NCBI GenBank assembly: GCA_024274705.1
Contig: JAJSAL010000116.1
Coordinates: 48,780 to 112,779 of the forward strand
DNA from: Spirochaetota bacterium
GTDB lineage: Bacteria > Spirochaetota > Spirochaetia > SPDA01 > JAJSAL01
Length of the DNA stretch: 64,000 nt
Direction: 5' to 3'
Part shown: positions 48,115 through 57,617 of the stretch, piece after piece
How positions within the stretch are numbered: position 1 is the first letter of the stretch
Layout of the letters: each line of letters opens with the position of its first letter
Made by a program: the position numbers and the translations under genes
The notes under the pieces: model-generated
Seen by the model: only the letters and a program-made list of their open reading frames with translations
What the model was told of the DNA's origin: nothing
Databases searched by the model: none

Positions 48115-50199
48115 ATGGCTTTCACCACCAAACAAATAATAAACACAGCTGTGGCCGGACATGTCAGTACCGGAAAAACGTCGCTTACGGAGACCCTGTT
48201 ATTTCATGGAGGAACGGTTTCCCGCGCAGAAACCGTTGAATCCGGAAAAACGGTAAGTGACTATACTCCGGAAGAGGTTGAACGCGGCATTTCTATATAT
48301 ACCAGTCTTTCCAATACCCTGTGGAAAGATACTAAAATCAATATCCTGGATACTCCCGGCTCGTCTGACTTCATCGGACAGGTAATAGCCGGGTTCAGAG
48401 CTGCTGAAAGCGTAATCCTTCTTCTCGCTGCCGACTCCGGTGTTCAGATAGGCACGATCAAGCTGTGGCGGATACTGGAAGAACGGGAACTGCCCCGTTT
48501 TATGTTCATCAATAAAATGGACAAAGAACGGGCATCATTCACCGAAACGCTGAATGATCTGAAAGAAAAATTTGATGCCAATTTCGTCCCTGTTACCTTT
48601 CCCATCGGTGCAAGTACGGGATACAAAGGAATAGTTGACATCATCAACCAGAAAGCATACATGCTCCCGGAGTCTGGTAAGAAGGAACAGGTAGTCGATA
48701 TCCCTGAGGATATGAAAGATGAATTCGAAGAATACCGGACAGCTCTCATCGAAGCGGCGGCAGAAGGCGATGATGCGATTATGGAAAAATACTTCGAAGA
48801 AGGGACTTTGAGGGATGAAGATATCCTTAAAGGTTTGAAGCGTGGAGTACAGGCAAAATCGTGTATCCCTGTTTTCTGCGGTGTTGCAACTGCTCATTCA
48901 GGCATTGCATCTCTCCTGAATTTTCTCGCCGTTACAGCCCCTTCTCCTGTCGTCACCGTCGAGAAAGCGAAAAACGAGAATGATGAAGAATTAGAAATTC
49001 CTGTAAGCTCCGATAAGCCTTTCTCCAGCTTTGTATTCAAGACGAGTATCGACCAGTTTGCCGGCAAAATGTCTTTCCTTAAAATTGTTACCGGTGTTCT
49101 CACATCTGATACAGACGTATACAATCCGAACGCGCGGCAGAAAGAAAGAATCTCGAAAATTTTTACAGGAAACGGTAAAAAGCTGACTGAAGAAGGGGAA
49201 CTGAATGCAGGTGATATCGCCATCCTCACAAAACTGGGAAGCGTGCAGACAAATAATACCCTCTGTGTCCATGATGATGTAAAGTATTTCGAACCCCTCA
49301 AGGTTCCCAATCCCGTCCATGCCGTAGCTATCAAAGCTGTAAATAAAAAAGATGAAGACAAACTCAACCAGTTTCTCCAGAGAGCATCTGAAGAAGACCT
49401 TACGTTCCGGATTAATTACGACACGGAAACCAAAGAAAACGTCATCTCCGGCATGGGAGAACTTCAGATCAACCTGATTCTGGGCAAGATAAAGGACCAT
49501 CAGAAGATTGAAATGGAAACGAAGGTTCCCAAAGTCGCATACCGGGAGACCATTACGAAATCGGTGAAAAGCACTGAATACACACATAAAAAGCAGACCG
49601 GCGGTCACGGCCAGTACGGACGGGTCGTTATCAACTTGAAACCTTTACCCAGGGGTGAACAGTATTCCTTCGAGAACCGTATCAAAGGCGGTGCCGTGTC
49701 AAAAGGATATATGCCGGGTATCGAAAAGGGGCTCCATGACGCAATGGACGGAGGTATCCTGGCGGGATATCCCGTGGTTGACGTCGGGATAGAATTGATC
49801 GACGGGAAAGAACACACAGTTGATTCCTCAGAAATGTCTTTCCGGCTGGCTGCAAAAGGCGCCCTTAAGGATGCAATGTTAAAAGCGGGACCTGTACTGC
49901 TGGAACCGGTAATGAACCTCCGGGTGTTTGTGGATGATCAGTACCTTGGTGATGTTCTCTCCGACTTAAGCTCCCGCAGGGGAAGGGTCCTGGGCCAGGA
50001 ACAGCTCGGAGGCGGAATCATCGAAGTGATCGCCCAGGTACCCCAGGCTGAACTGCTGCGGTATGCTATCGATCTTCGATCCATCACTTCAGGTAGTGCT
50101 TCCTTTGAAATGGATTTCGATCATTACGATCCTATATCCGGTAAAATTGCCGATGCGGTAATCAAAGCTTCTCAAGCTGACCAGGGAAAGGAAGATTAA
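48115..50199 (+). CDS. Divergent EF-G paralogue (EF-G2-like)
   Basis: 694 residues. All five EF-G domains are present, but the GTPase centre differs: G1 is GHVSTGKTSL instead of GHIDAGKT, and the switch II motif is DTPGSSDF, so the His that activates water in canonical EF-G is replaced by Ser at about residue 82. G4 is normal (NKMDKER). EF-G2 types in other bacteria also change this position and can be translocases with altered GTP turnover or recycling factors. Start ATG at 48115. It ends convergently on trmB with the stop codons sharing TTAA. Confidence 0.9.
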   Translation: MAFTTKQIINTAVAGHVSTGKTSLTETLLFHGGTVSRAETVESGKTVSDYTPEEVERGISIYTSLSNTLWKDTKINILDTPGSSDFIGQVIAGFRAAESVILLLAADSGVQIGTIKLWRILEERELPRFMFINKMDKERASFTETLNDLKEKFDANFVPVTFPIGASTGYKGIVDIINQKAYMLPESGKKEQVVDIPEDMKDEFEEYRTALIEAAAEGDDAIMEKYFEEGTLRDEDILKGLKRGVQAKSCIPVFCGVATAHSGIASLLNFLAVTAPSPVVTVEKAKNENDEELEIPVSSDKPFSSFVFKTSIDQFAGKMSFLKIVTGVLTSDTDVYNPNARQKERISKIFTGNGKKLTEEGELNAGDIAILTKLGSVQTNNTLCVHDDVKYFEPLKVPNPVHAVAIKAVNKKDEDKLNQFLQRASEEDLTFRINYDTETKENVISGMGELQINLILGKIKDHQKIEMETKVPKVAYRETITKSVKSTEYTHKKQTGGHGQYGRVVINLKPLPRGEQYSFENRIKGGAVSKGYMPGIEKGLHDAMDGGILAGYPVVDVGIELIDGKEHTVDSSEMSFRLAAKGALKDAMLKAGPVLLEPVMNLRVFVDDQYLGDVLSDLSSRRGRVLGQEQLGGGIIEVIAQVPQAELLRYAIDLRSITSGSASFEMDFDHYDPISGKIADAVIKASQADQGKED

Positions 50200-50882
50200 G
50201 GCGGGCCGCTCCTTTTAACGGCATATATCTCGAAGATACTATTCTGTTTTTCTATCCCTTTATGTTCGAAACGGGTGTGGGGCCTCCAGGGCAGGGGAAC
50301 GGCGTACCCTTTATAAGGATTGTTCAGCAGGGGAACGCCTTCCAGCGTATCGATTATCCACTCCGCATAAGGCTGCCAGTCGGTAACAATGTAGATGTAT
50401 CCCCCATGTTTCATATTATCAGCACAGAGCTGGAGGAATTCTCTCTGGATAAGCCGGCGTTTGTGGTGCTTTTTTTTCGGCCATGGATCCGGGAAAAAGA
50501 TATGAATTCCTTTTAAGCTTTCTTTCGGTATCATGTGCTCCATCACAGGGACGGCATCCTCCTGGATGATCCGCACGTTCCCTAGCCCAAGACGCTCGAT
50601 TTCACTCAGCAGCTTTCCCACTCCAGGTGTGTGAACTTCAATACCCAAAAAATTCACATCTCTCTGCCCTGCTGCAATCTCTGCGGTGGCTATTCCCATA
50701 CCGAATCCGATTTCGACTACCACATCGTGAAGATTGCCGAACACCGCAGCGCTGTCCAGGGGATTCGGAGCGTAAGGGAGGACATAGGTACTCTTAAGGG
50801 TTTCATATGCGGATTTCTGGAGTCTGCTCATCCTTCCCTGGCGTTTCACATAACTCCGAATCCGTCTATGGTGTTCGTTCAT
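50196..50882 (-). CDS. trmB: tRNA (guanine-N7-)-methyltransferase
   Basis: 228 residues from the ATG at 50882, where AGGTGA lies 8 bases upstream; a GTG four codons earlier is possible. Makes m7G46 in the tRNA variable loop. Motifs: SAM-binding VEIGFGMGIATAEIA, GIEVHTPGVGKLL, catalytic FFPDPWPKKKHHKRRLIQ, VTDWQPYAEW. Directly after mfd (stop at 50895), so co-transcribed. Confidence 0.95.
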   Translation of the reverse strand: MNEHHRRIRSYVKRQGRMSRLQKSAYETLKSTYVLPYAPNPLDSAAVFGNLHDVVVEIGFGMGIATAEIAAGQRDVNFLGIEVHTPGVGKLLSEIERLGLGNVRIIQEDAVPVMEHMIPKESLKGIHIFFPDPWPKKKHHKRRLIQREFLQLCADNMKHGGYIYIVTDWQPYAEWIIDTLEGVPLLNNPYKGYAVPLPWRPHTRFEHKGIEKQNSIFEIYAVKRSGPP

Positions 50883-50894
50883 TCCCTGTTTCAC

Positions 50895-53800
50895 CTAGAG
50901 GAGAAATGAAAGTTTCTCCCGGATATACTCGGATTTTTCTTTCAATCCCACTACATCAGTTTTCATCACTATAATATTCGGCTTTTTCGGGTCCAGCCGC
51001 ACTTTGTTCCCGCTATCCCGGATAAGCCGGAGCAGCTTATCCACGGAAACCCTGGAAACCTTGAAAAACTCGACATGGGCACTCCCGTTTCTCTCCTTCA
51101 GCGACGAAATCCATAGTTTTTTACACATTGTCCGTATCTCCGCCAGGGCTATCAGGCTCTGCACTTCATCCGGCAGCGGACCAAACCGGTCTTCCAGTTC
51201 GAAGGTAATCCGGTCCAGGTCCTGGTCCTCACTGATGGAAGCAATTTTTTTATACACTTCCATTTTTTCTTCCGGTTCATGGATATACGAATTCGGAATA
51301 AACCCACTGTAATCGAGCTCCAGGTAAACCTCCGGCGGTTCTTCGTGGTCATCAGAAGTCATTTCGGAAATCGTTTCATCCAGCAGCCTCAGGTACATAT
51401 CAAAGCCTACGGCGAGTATGTCTCCATGCTGTTCACGGCCGAGCAGGTTTCCTGCGCCCCGCACTTCCAGGTCTTTCAACGCCACCTTGAACCCCGACCC
51501 TAATGCGGTGTTGTCGGAAATTATTTTCAGCCGCTTCATAGCCAGCTCGGTAAGGGCCTTATCCTTAGGATAGAGGAGATAGGCGTATGCCGGCCTGTCG
51601 GACCTCCCTACCCTGCCGCGGAGCTGGTAGAGCTGTGATATACCGTACAAATCCGCCCTGTCGATGATAATGGTATTTACATTCGGTATATCGATTCCAT
51701 TTTCGATTATTGTGGTGGATACAAGCACATGAAAAGCTCCATGGACAAATTGGTGCATCACTTCTTCCAGGTCCTGGGACCGCATCTGTCCATGGGCAAC
51801 TTCGACTACCGCTTCCGGTATAATTGTCTGTATAAATTTCTGAACATTGTGCAGTGTTTCGATACGATTATGAAGGAAGAACACCTGGCCTCCCCGGTCC
51901 ATTTCCTGACGCACAGCCTCGGTAATCATTTCTTCATCGAATTCACCGACATGGGTCTCAATAGGGAGCCGGTTCTGAGGCGGTGTGGAAAGAAGTGACA
52001 TATCCCGTATTTTCAGCAGAGACATGTGAAGAGTCCTGGGAATAGGTGTTGCCGAAAGGGTAAGAGAGTCAACAGAAGATTTAAGTTCCTTAAGACGTTC
52101 CTTGTCTTTAACCCCGAACCTCTGTTCTTCGTCAACAACGATAAGGCCCAGGTTCTTGAAGTGTAAGTCTTTCTGCAGCAGCCGGTGAGTACCGATAAGG
52201 ATGTCCACATCACCGTTTTTAACACCGGCAATAACTTTTTTCTGTTCACTTTTGCTGAGAAAACGGGATATCATTGCTATGTTAAAGGGAAACCGTTTAA
52301 ACCGCTCCAGAAAATTCTCATAATGCTGCTCTACCAGGATAGTGGTAGGTGCCAAAACGCCTACCTGCTTACCTCCCATAACGGATTTAAAAGCGGCCCG
52401 CATGGCTATTTCGGTATTCCCATACCCCACATCGCCGCATACGAGCCTGTCCATAGGACGGGGAGTTTCCATATCATCCTTAACCTCCCGGATGCAGGTA
52501 AGCTGGTCCCGGGTCTCCTCAAAAGGGAACCCCGCTTCGAACTCTACCTGCCAGTCATTGTCTGCCGGGAAGGCAAATCCCTGGACCTGTTTTCGCTTTG
52601 AATAGAGATGGATCAACCGCTGTGCCAGGTCCTCTACAGATTTTTTGACAAGATACTTTCGCTTTTCCCAGGATTTACCACCCAGTTTATCCAGCCGTGG
52701 AGACGAACCTTCACTACCAATGTAACGCTGTATGAGATTAACCTGTTCTATAGGAATGAAAATCGTTTCTTCCTCTGCGTACCTGAGCTCGATGTAATCA
52801 CGCTCCGTACCTGCGGCCTTAATCCTCCCGATACGGATAAATTTACCGATTCCGTAGTTGATATGAACGACATAGTCTCCGGGATTGAGTTCCACGAACG
52901 TTTCGATTGCTTTTGTCTTTGCCCTGGTAACCGATGCAGGAATCCGCCTCCGCCTTCCAAAAATTTCATTTTCCTGGATAACAATTATTTTCGATTCCGG
53001 AAGGGAAAATCCGGAAGAGATGGGAACATCCAGAACAGCCACATCCAAATCTTTAAGGAGGAACTCTATACGGTTTTTTTGTGATTCTGAATCAGCACAG
53101 ATAAAAACGGTATAACCCGCTTTTTCAAGATTCGTAAGCTCTTCTTTCAGATAAGACAGGTTACCGAAAAAGGAGCGGGGTTCCCCACACGGTATATCCA
53201 GGACATGGTCCTCCTGTTCTCTCTCTGCAGCGAGGACACGGATAGTTATAACCCTGGAGAAGGACCGTTCGATGTGCCCGATGTCGAGAAGGTACCGGTC
53301 CGGAGGTACAGGTACCGGAGTTTTCTCCCTGTTATTTTTATACAAGTCCAGGCACTCTTTTTTCAGCACTGCCGCTGCGTTGTAGAGCCGTTCATATTCA
53401 GGAAGAAAAAGAACGGAATTTTTATCAACGTAGTCCGTCAGGGAATAAAGCCCTTCAAAGCTTAAGGGAAAGAGAAGTTCCTGGTGAATACACTTTCCGG
53501 CAGTATCCAGAGACTCGAGTACCTCCGGTGTCAATATAGGGTTGTCCCCTTTTTCACCCAGGTTGTGCTTGAGAGCTGCCAGCCGTTCGTCTGTCCAGAG
53601 TATTTCTCCCAGGGGGACGAGATCGATGGTGTCGATCCTTTCCGTAGAACTCTGGCTGGACGGGTTGAAGTATTTAATATCTTCAATCTCTTCGTACTCG
53701 AAGACGATGCGCACGGGTTCGTCCCGGGTAGGTAAAAAGATATCCAGGACCTCTCCCCGAAGTGCAAACTCCCCGACAATACTCACTTTCGGCACTTTGA

Positions 53801-54296
53801 TATACCCGGCGAAGGCGAGCCAGGACTCAATTTCCTGGGGATGTATCTCGTTTCCAATACGCACCGTTTTCTTTGATTGGTGTATAAACTCCCTTGGCGG
53901 CACGGGAAATAGAAACGTGCGCAGCGTTGTAAGAACCACACACCTTGAACCAGAGGAAAGTATCTGCAGCGTTTTCAATCTCTCGGTGAAAATGTTGGGT
54001 TGAGGTTCTGCACCTGAATAAGGAATAACATTCCATCCGGGAAATATCGATACAGGTGTGTTAAAATGTCGCAAATCAAGGGCACATTCCTGCACATCCT
54101 GTTCAGAGGGCAAGACAATAAGTAACCGGGAACGACCGCGATTCATGATTTCATTCATCAGGATCGCCCGGTAAAATCCCTTAGGTCCGGACAATGCTAT
54201 ATGATAGTTCCTGCTGTCACACCGGGTTATGAATCTGTTGAATGCGTCGGATGCTTTGTGCTTTTCAGAGATTGTTTTTAACAATAAGGTTATCAT
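50895..54296 (-). CDS. mfd: Transcription-repair coupling factor Mfd with altered Walker A
   Basis: 1133 residues, full-length Mfd: UvrB-homology region, RNA polymerase-interacting CarD-like domain (ELNPGDYVVHINYGIGKFIR), superfamily 2 helicase motor and TRCF C-terminal domain. Mfd dislodges stalled RNA polymerase and recruits UvrA. The motor motifs are mostly normal: IVVDEEQRFGVK, LTLSATPIPRTLHMSL, QLRGRVGRSDRP. However, Walker A reads GDVGYGNTEIAMRA: the essential Lys is Asn627 (codon AAT, plus-strand 52416-52418). Lys here contacts the ATP phosphates, so the motor should be inactive unless this is an error. No frameshift, no loss of length. First gene of mfd-trmB. Confidence 0.93.
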   Translation of the reverse strand: MITLLLKTISEKHKASDAFNRFITRCDSRNYHIALSGPKGFYRAILMNEIMNRGRSRLLIVLPSEQDVQECALDLRHFNTPVSIFPGWNVIPYSGAEPQPNIFTERLKTLQILSSGSRCVVLTTLRTFLFPVPPREFIHQSKKTVRIGNEIHPQEIESWLAFAGYIKVPKVSIVGEFALRGEVLDIFLPTRDEPVRIVFEYEEIEDIKYFNPSSQSSTERIDTIDLVPLGEILWTDERLAALKHNLGEKGDNPILTPEVLESLDTAGKCIHQELLFPLSFEGLYSLTDYVDKNSVLFLPEYERLYNAAAVLKKECLDLYKNNREKTPVPVPPDRYLLDIGHIERSFSRVITIRVLAAEREQEDHVLDIPCGEPRSFFGNLSYLKEELTNLEKAGYTVFICADSESQKNRIEFLLKDLDVAVLDVPISSGFSLPESKIIVIQENEIFGRRRRIPASVTRAKTKAIETFVELNPGDYVVHINYGIGKFIRIGRIKAAGTERDYIELRYAEEETIFIPIEQVNLIQRYIGSEGSSPRLDKLGGKSWEKRKYLVKKSVEDLAQRLIHLYSKRKQVQGFAFPADNDWQVEFEAGFPFEETRDQLTCIREVKDDMETPRPMDRLVCGDVGYGNTEIAMRAAFKSVMGGKQVGVLAPTTILVEQHYENFLERFKRFPFNIAMISRFLSKSEQKKVIAGVKNGDVDILIGTHRLLQKDLHFKNLGLIVVDEEQRFGVKDKERLKELKSSVDSLTLSATPIPRTLHMSLLKIRDMSLLSTPPQNRLPIETHVGEFDEEMITEAVRQEMDRGGQVFFLHNRIETLHNVQKFIQTIIPEAVVEVAHGQMRSQDLEEVMHQFVHGAFHVLVSTTIIENGIDIPNVNTIIIDRADLYGISQLYQLRGRVGRSDRPAYAYLLYPKDKALTELAMKRLKIISDNTALGSGFKVALKDLEVRGAGNLLGREQHGDILAVGFDMYLRLLDETISEMTSDDHEEPPEVYLELDYSGFIPNSYIHEPEEKMEVYKKIASISEDQDLDRITFELEDRFGPLPDEVQSLIALAEIRTMCKKLWISSLKERNGSAHVEFFKVSRVSVDKLLRLIRDSGNKVRLDPKKPNIIVMKTDVVGLKEKSEYIREKLSFLL

Positions 54297-54337
54297 GATT
54301 TCTTCCGAATATTATAATGGGTGACCGGAGTATTACA

Positions 54338-55285
54338 TTGAAAAAGAAACTAGTCTCATTCATAAGTCTCATATTGTTCATTCTCATTTCAGCTTCCCCG
54401 GCGTATTCCGAGGGAATCGATTTTTCGATCAGATACTATGACAAAAAGATTTATTTCCCGGAAAGTGAGATCCTGATAAAAGTAGAAATTATCAACAATT
54501 CTCCGAATCCGTATCGATTCAAATTAGCTGATCACCGGGTGTTCAACCTGGATTTCGCTGTTCGAACCCTCCAAAACCGGCAGCTGACTCATTCGGAAAA
54601 CTATATCATACAGAGAAATCCGGATCAACCGGTGTTCTTTCGCGAAATCACACTCGCTTCGGGAGAGCAGTATTCGTTCATCGAGGATCTTACCGATTAT
54701 GTGGAAGGTTTGGAACCCGGTGTTTATGTCATCCAGGCGACGTTTTATCCTGAACTCGAAAAAGGGATGATGCCTGTTTCCCTTAAATCGAATTATCTCA
54801 ACCTTTCGGTTCGTCCTTCAACGGGTCTTCCGGCGTTAAAAGCCATGATCGATGAAGAAACCGGCCAAATACTGGAAAAGAATCCGATCCCTCCGGATGA
54901 GGTTGTGATGTACATGATCAATGCACGTCAGAAGAGCCAGTGGGAAAAATTCTTCCTCTACCTCGATATAGAAAGCATCATGCTCAGAAATCCTGAAACG
55001 GAACAGTCCTACCGTCGGTCCTCCGATGCCGAACGAAGAGAAATGCTTCAGAATTACAAAAGGGAACTATCTTCTGAAACGGCAGACGAGGTGATTCTGC
55101 TGATACCTGACGAGTATGAGATCATAAAAACCGAGTACACCACACAGAACGGGAAGGTAATTGCCCTTCTTAAGTTCCGTTATCCAGGATATACTGAAAT
55201 AAAAGAGTACACCTACTATCTCAACAGAAAAGATAAAATCTGGTATATTTATAATTACATCGTGAGAAACCTTGGGACCGAATAG
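54338..55285 (+). CDS. Exported protein of unknown function
   Basis: 315 residues from a TTG at 54338 with GGAG seven bases upstream. A weaker in-frame ATG at 54317 lacks a ribosome site. TTG is preferred because it gives a clean signal peptide (KKKLVSFISLILFILISA, cleaved near AYSE). The mature part begins with a beta-sandwich-like region (IYFPESEILIKVEIINNSPN), and the C-terminal half is helix plus a beta domain. No family name is recognised. It is followed after one base by the PilZ gene (TAG then GATG), so both are probably one operon. Confidence 0.8.
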   Translation: MKKKLVSFISLILFILISASPAYSEGIDFSIRYYDKKIYFPESEILIKVEIINNSPNPYRFKLADHRVFNLDFAVRTLQNRQLTHSENYIIQRNPDQPVFFREITLASGEQYSFIEDLTDYVEGLEPGVYVIQATFYPELEKGMMPVSLKSNYLNLSVRPSTGLPALKAMIDEETGQILEKNPIPPDEVVMYMINARQKSQWEKFFLYLDIESIMLRNPETEQSYRRSSDAERREMLQNYKRELSSETADEVILLIPDEYEIIKTEYTTQNGKVIALLKFRYPGYTEIKEYTYYLNRKDKIWYIYNYIVRNLGTE

Positions 55286-55286
55286 G

Positions 55287-56030
55287 ATGAAAATTCTTCT
55301 CATTACAGATAAAGAAACCACGAAAGAAATCTTAAGTTTTCATCTTACACCACTAGGATTCGAATTCCTCCATTACCTCAACCCTATCAAAGCAATGGAT
55401 AACATCGAAGAAATCGATCCGGACATCGTACTGTTCAGCGGGGAAGATTTTCCCAGGCACTGGAAACCTTTCCTCCAGTATCTCCGGTCCTTCCGGGAAC
55501 GGGATAAGACGATTTTCATCCTCCTCTCTCCTGAGCATCTTGAAGTCGAAGAGGCTGCAAAGGCGATTTTTCTTGGTGTAAACGGTATCATTATCGAAGA
55601 TTTCTCCGACGAGTCCCGGATGGACCAGCTCAGACGCCTCGTTTCCCGGTACAAGATGCTCAATGACAAGAGGATTGTGCCCAGGTATGTACCGATGAGT
55701 GCAGACAAGATGGACCTGGTGTTCAATCATCCTGATTCCATGAAACTTGTTACAGGGACTATAAAGAACATCTCCTTCTCCGGTGCCAGCTTTCTTCCTG
55801 ACAATCCGCAGATTACCCTGGATCTTACACCAGGCAAAAAGATCAACCACTGCTCACTCAAATTGGGGGAGAACATCATATCCTTCAACGCCTCGGTCCT
55901 GCGTAATTCGAACATACTCATACTGGATTTCGACTCTCTGACTGATGAAAGCCGTGATCAGTTATCGGTTTACCTGGAACAGAGTTCCAACAGGAAACTG
56001 GAGAGTATTATCAGCACCGGGGCATCGTGA
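55287..56030 (+). CDS. Pseudo-receiver and PilZ fusion protein
   Basis: 247 residues from the ATG at 55287 (MKILLITDKETTKEILSFHL). Residues 1-115 have the receiver fold, but the acceptor position reads DIVLFSGEDFP where Asp would be expected after VLF, so it is a degenerate receiver. Residues about 125-245 form a PilZ domain (RYVPMSADKM, NISFSGASF), the usual c-di-GMP-binding module, with R-x3-x and D/N-x-S-x2-G-like motifs. Likely a c-di-GMP effector without phosphorylation control. Coupled to the gene upstream. Confidence 0.85.
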   Translation: MKILLITDKETTKEILSFHLTPLGFEFLHYLNPIKAMDNIEEIDPDIVLFSGEDFPRHWKPFLQYLRSFRERDKTIFILLSPEHLEVEEAAKAIFLGVNGIIIEDFSDESRMDQLRRLVSRYKMLNDKRIVPRYVPMSADKMDLVFNHPDSMKLVTGTIKNISFSGASFLPDNPQITLDLTPGKKINHCSLKLGENIISFNASVLRNSNILILDFDSLTDESRDQLSVYLEQSSNRKLESIISTGAS

Positions 56031-56060
56031 AACTCCCGGGATTTTTATGCTGATCATTTC

Positions 56061-56091
56061 TTGACAATTCCATGCATCGTTACTATATAAT
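56061..56091 (+). promoter_or_regulatory. Probable promoter for the small gene and amrS
   Basis: TTGACA (56061-56066), 19-base spacer, TATAAT (56086-56091). The ATG at 56108 follows. Both boxes are perfect, although the spacer is two bases longer than ideal. Confidence 0.55.
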
Positions 56092-56107
56092 AGGGACGAG
56101 GAAAGCA

Positions 56108-56479
56108 ATGATTGTACAAAAATACCTGGAGACATTGCCTTTATTTGAAATTGAACGGTACGACGTGTACCATGATCTGTCTGAAGAGTGTATTTCCTTC
56201 CACGGTTCTCCAAGAAAACATCCCTATGACAAGGAAAAGATGATCCTCGTACTGGACCCTTTTAGTTCACATACAGTTTTCTACGAATTCTTTATCGAAG
56301 ATATTAAGGGTGTAGACGCAGAACCCAGTATAGCTACTGAAAATGGAGATAATCTGAACATGGTGCGCATCTGGGTGAAAAAAGGCAGCCTGGGTCTTAA
56401 GTATGAACCTTTTGAGGTTTCTTCCCCCCTCAAAATCATGAAAGACAGTGAGGTGCTTCGCCAGGCTTTTCCCGATTAA
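56108..56479 (+). CDS. Small conserved-looking protein of unknown function
   Basis: 123 residues from the ATG at 56108, where GAGG lies 8 bases upstream. Begins MIVQKYLETLPLFEIERYDV; mixed alpha/beta, no signal peptide. I do not recognise it. It ends against the radical SAM gene with no gap (stop TAA, then ATG), so the two are probably coupled and may share a pathway. Confidence 0.7.
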   Translation: MIVQKYLETLPLFEIERYDVYHDLSEECISFHGSPRKHPYDKEKMILVLDPFSSHTVFYEFFIEDIKGVDAEPSIATENGDNLNMVRIWVKKGSLGLKYEPFEVSSPLKIMKDSEVLRQAFPD

Positions 56480-57481
56480 ATGATGAAACCCGCCTACTGG
56501 GAAAAGCAGGAAAACGATTCAATCCATTGTCTCTTATGTCCCAACGATTGTGTAATCAAACCCGGACACGTTGGCAACTGCAAGGTCCGGAAGAATGACC
56601 AGGGGGCCCTCTCCCTCCCCTATTACGGCGAAATATCTTCTCTTGCCCTGGATCCTATCGAGAAAAAGCCCCTGTATCATTTCAAACCCGGCAGCAGAAT
56701 ACTCTCCATAGGGTTTGTGGGCTGTTCATTTAAATGCCCATTCTGTCAGAATTATTCTATTTCACAATCCACCCAGGCCATGACGAATCATCACAGTCCC
56801 GCCGATATCGTGGCTATAGCACAAGAGCACAACTCTTCCGGCATTGCCTATACCTATTCCGAACCTACCATTCATTTCGAATTTATCAGGAAAACCGCTG
56901 AGTTGGCCCACACCGCCGGTTTATATAATGTTATCGTATCCAACGGTTATCTCAATCACGAACCGGCGGAAGAACTGCTTGACCTGGTAGACGCTGCAAA
57001 TATCGATCTTAAATGCTACACAGAAGATTTTTATAAAAGAGAAATAAAAGGTTCCCTTAGGCCCGTTCTGGCGTTTATTAAAACCGCTGCCTCGAAATGC
57101 GCCCTGGAAGTAACCACCCTTATCATTCCGGGTAAAAACGACAGCACCCTGGAACTGGAATCCATAGCGCGGTTCCTTGGGGACATCAATACTGATATCC
57201 CTCTCCACCTGAGCCGGTACTACCCGACCTACAAGTACTCGATACCTCCTACCCCGGTGCAAACAATGGAAAAACTTGCCGCAGCTGCTGGAAAATATCT
57301 TACATATATCTATTTGGGCAACGTTGGAGTCCGGGAAACGAACACCTCCTGTCCGAAGTGCGGTAATCTCCTGATACGCCGGGCCGGCTATTCAACACAT
57401 ATTACCGGGCTCGACGGCAGCGTGTGCTCTGAGTGCGGCGCTCAAATTCCTGTTGTTCTTTCCTTCAAAACACCTTACTAA
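56480..57481 (+). CDS. amrS: Radical SAM enzyme of the AmmeMemoRadiSam type
   Basis: 333 residues. The N terminus has a Cys-rich CLLCPNDCVIKPGHVGNCKV module, followed by the radical SAM motif C-x3-C-x2-C in GCSFKCPFCQN near residue 80, and HPADIVAIAQEH-like, VSNGYLN and a C-terminal zinc ribbon (CPKCG ... CSECG). This matches the PflA-like AmrS family, usually encoded with an AMMECR1 or MEMO gene; neither is in this window. The reaction is not established here. Confidence 0.87.
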   Translation: MMKPAYWEKQENDSIHCLLCPNDCVIKPGHVGNCKVRKNDQGALSLPYYGEISSLALDPIEKKPLYHFKPGSRILSIGFVGCSFKCPFCQNYSISQSTQAMTNHHSPADIVAIAQEHNSSGIAYTYSEPTIHFEFIRKTAELAHTAGLYNVIVSNGYLNHEPAEELLDLVDAANIDLKCYTEDFYKREIKGSLRPVLAFIKTAASKCALEVTTLIIPGKNDSTLELESIARFLGDINTDIPLHLSRYYPTYKYSIPPTPVQTMEKLAAAAGKYLTYIYLGNVGVRETNTSCPKCGNLLIRRAGYSTHITGLDGSVCSECGAQIPVVLSFKTPY

Positions 57482-57483
57482 TA

Positions 57484-57512
57484 TTGACACGATATACGCT
57501 TTTTTGTATCGT
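57484..57512 (+). promoter_or_regulatory. Promoter of tRNA-Asn
   Basis: TTGACA (57484-57489), 17 bases, TATCGT (57507-57512). The tRNA 5' end is 24 bases beyond the -10, a normal distance for a short leader. Confidence 0.65.
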
Positions 57513-57535
57513 ACTTCAGTCCTGTAAAAGAACGA

Positions 57536-57608
57536 TCCCCTGTAGCTCAGCTGGTAGAGCGGGTGGCTGTTAACCACTAGGTCGGAGGTTCGAGTCCTTC
57601 CGGGGGAG
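57536..57608 (+). tRNA. tRNA-Asn (anticodon GTT)
   Basis: 73 bases. Acceptor TCCCCTG with CGGGGGA, D-arm GCTC...GAGC, anticodon arm GGTGG-CTGTTAA-CCACT, T-arm GGAGG-TTCGAGT-CCTTC. Anticodon GTT reads AAC/AAU. No CCA encoded; discriminator base G. A terminator follows. Confidence 0.96.
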
Positions 57609-57617
57609 GAATTGCAG

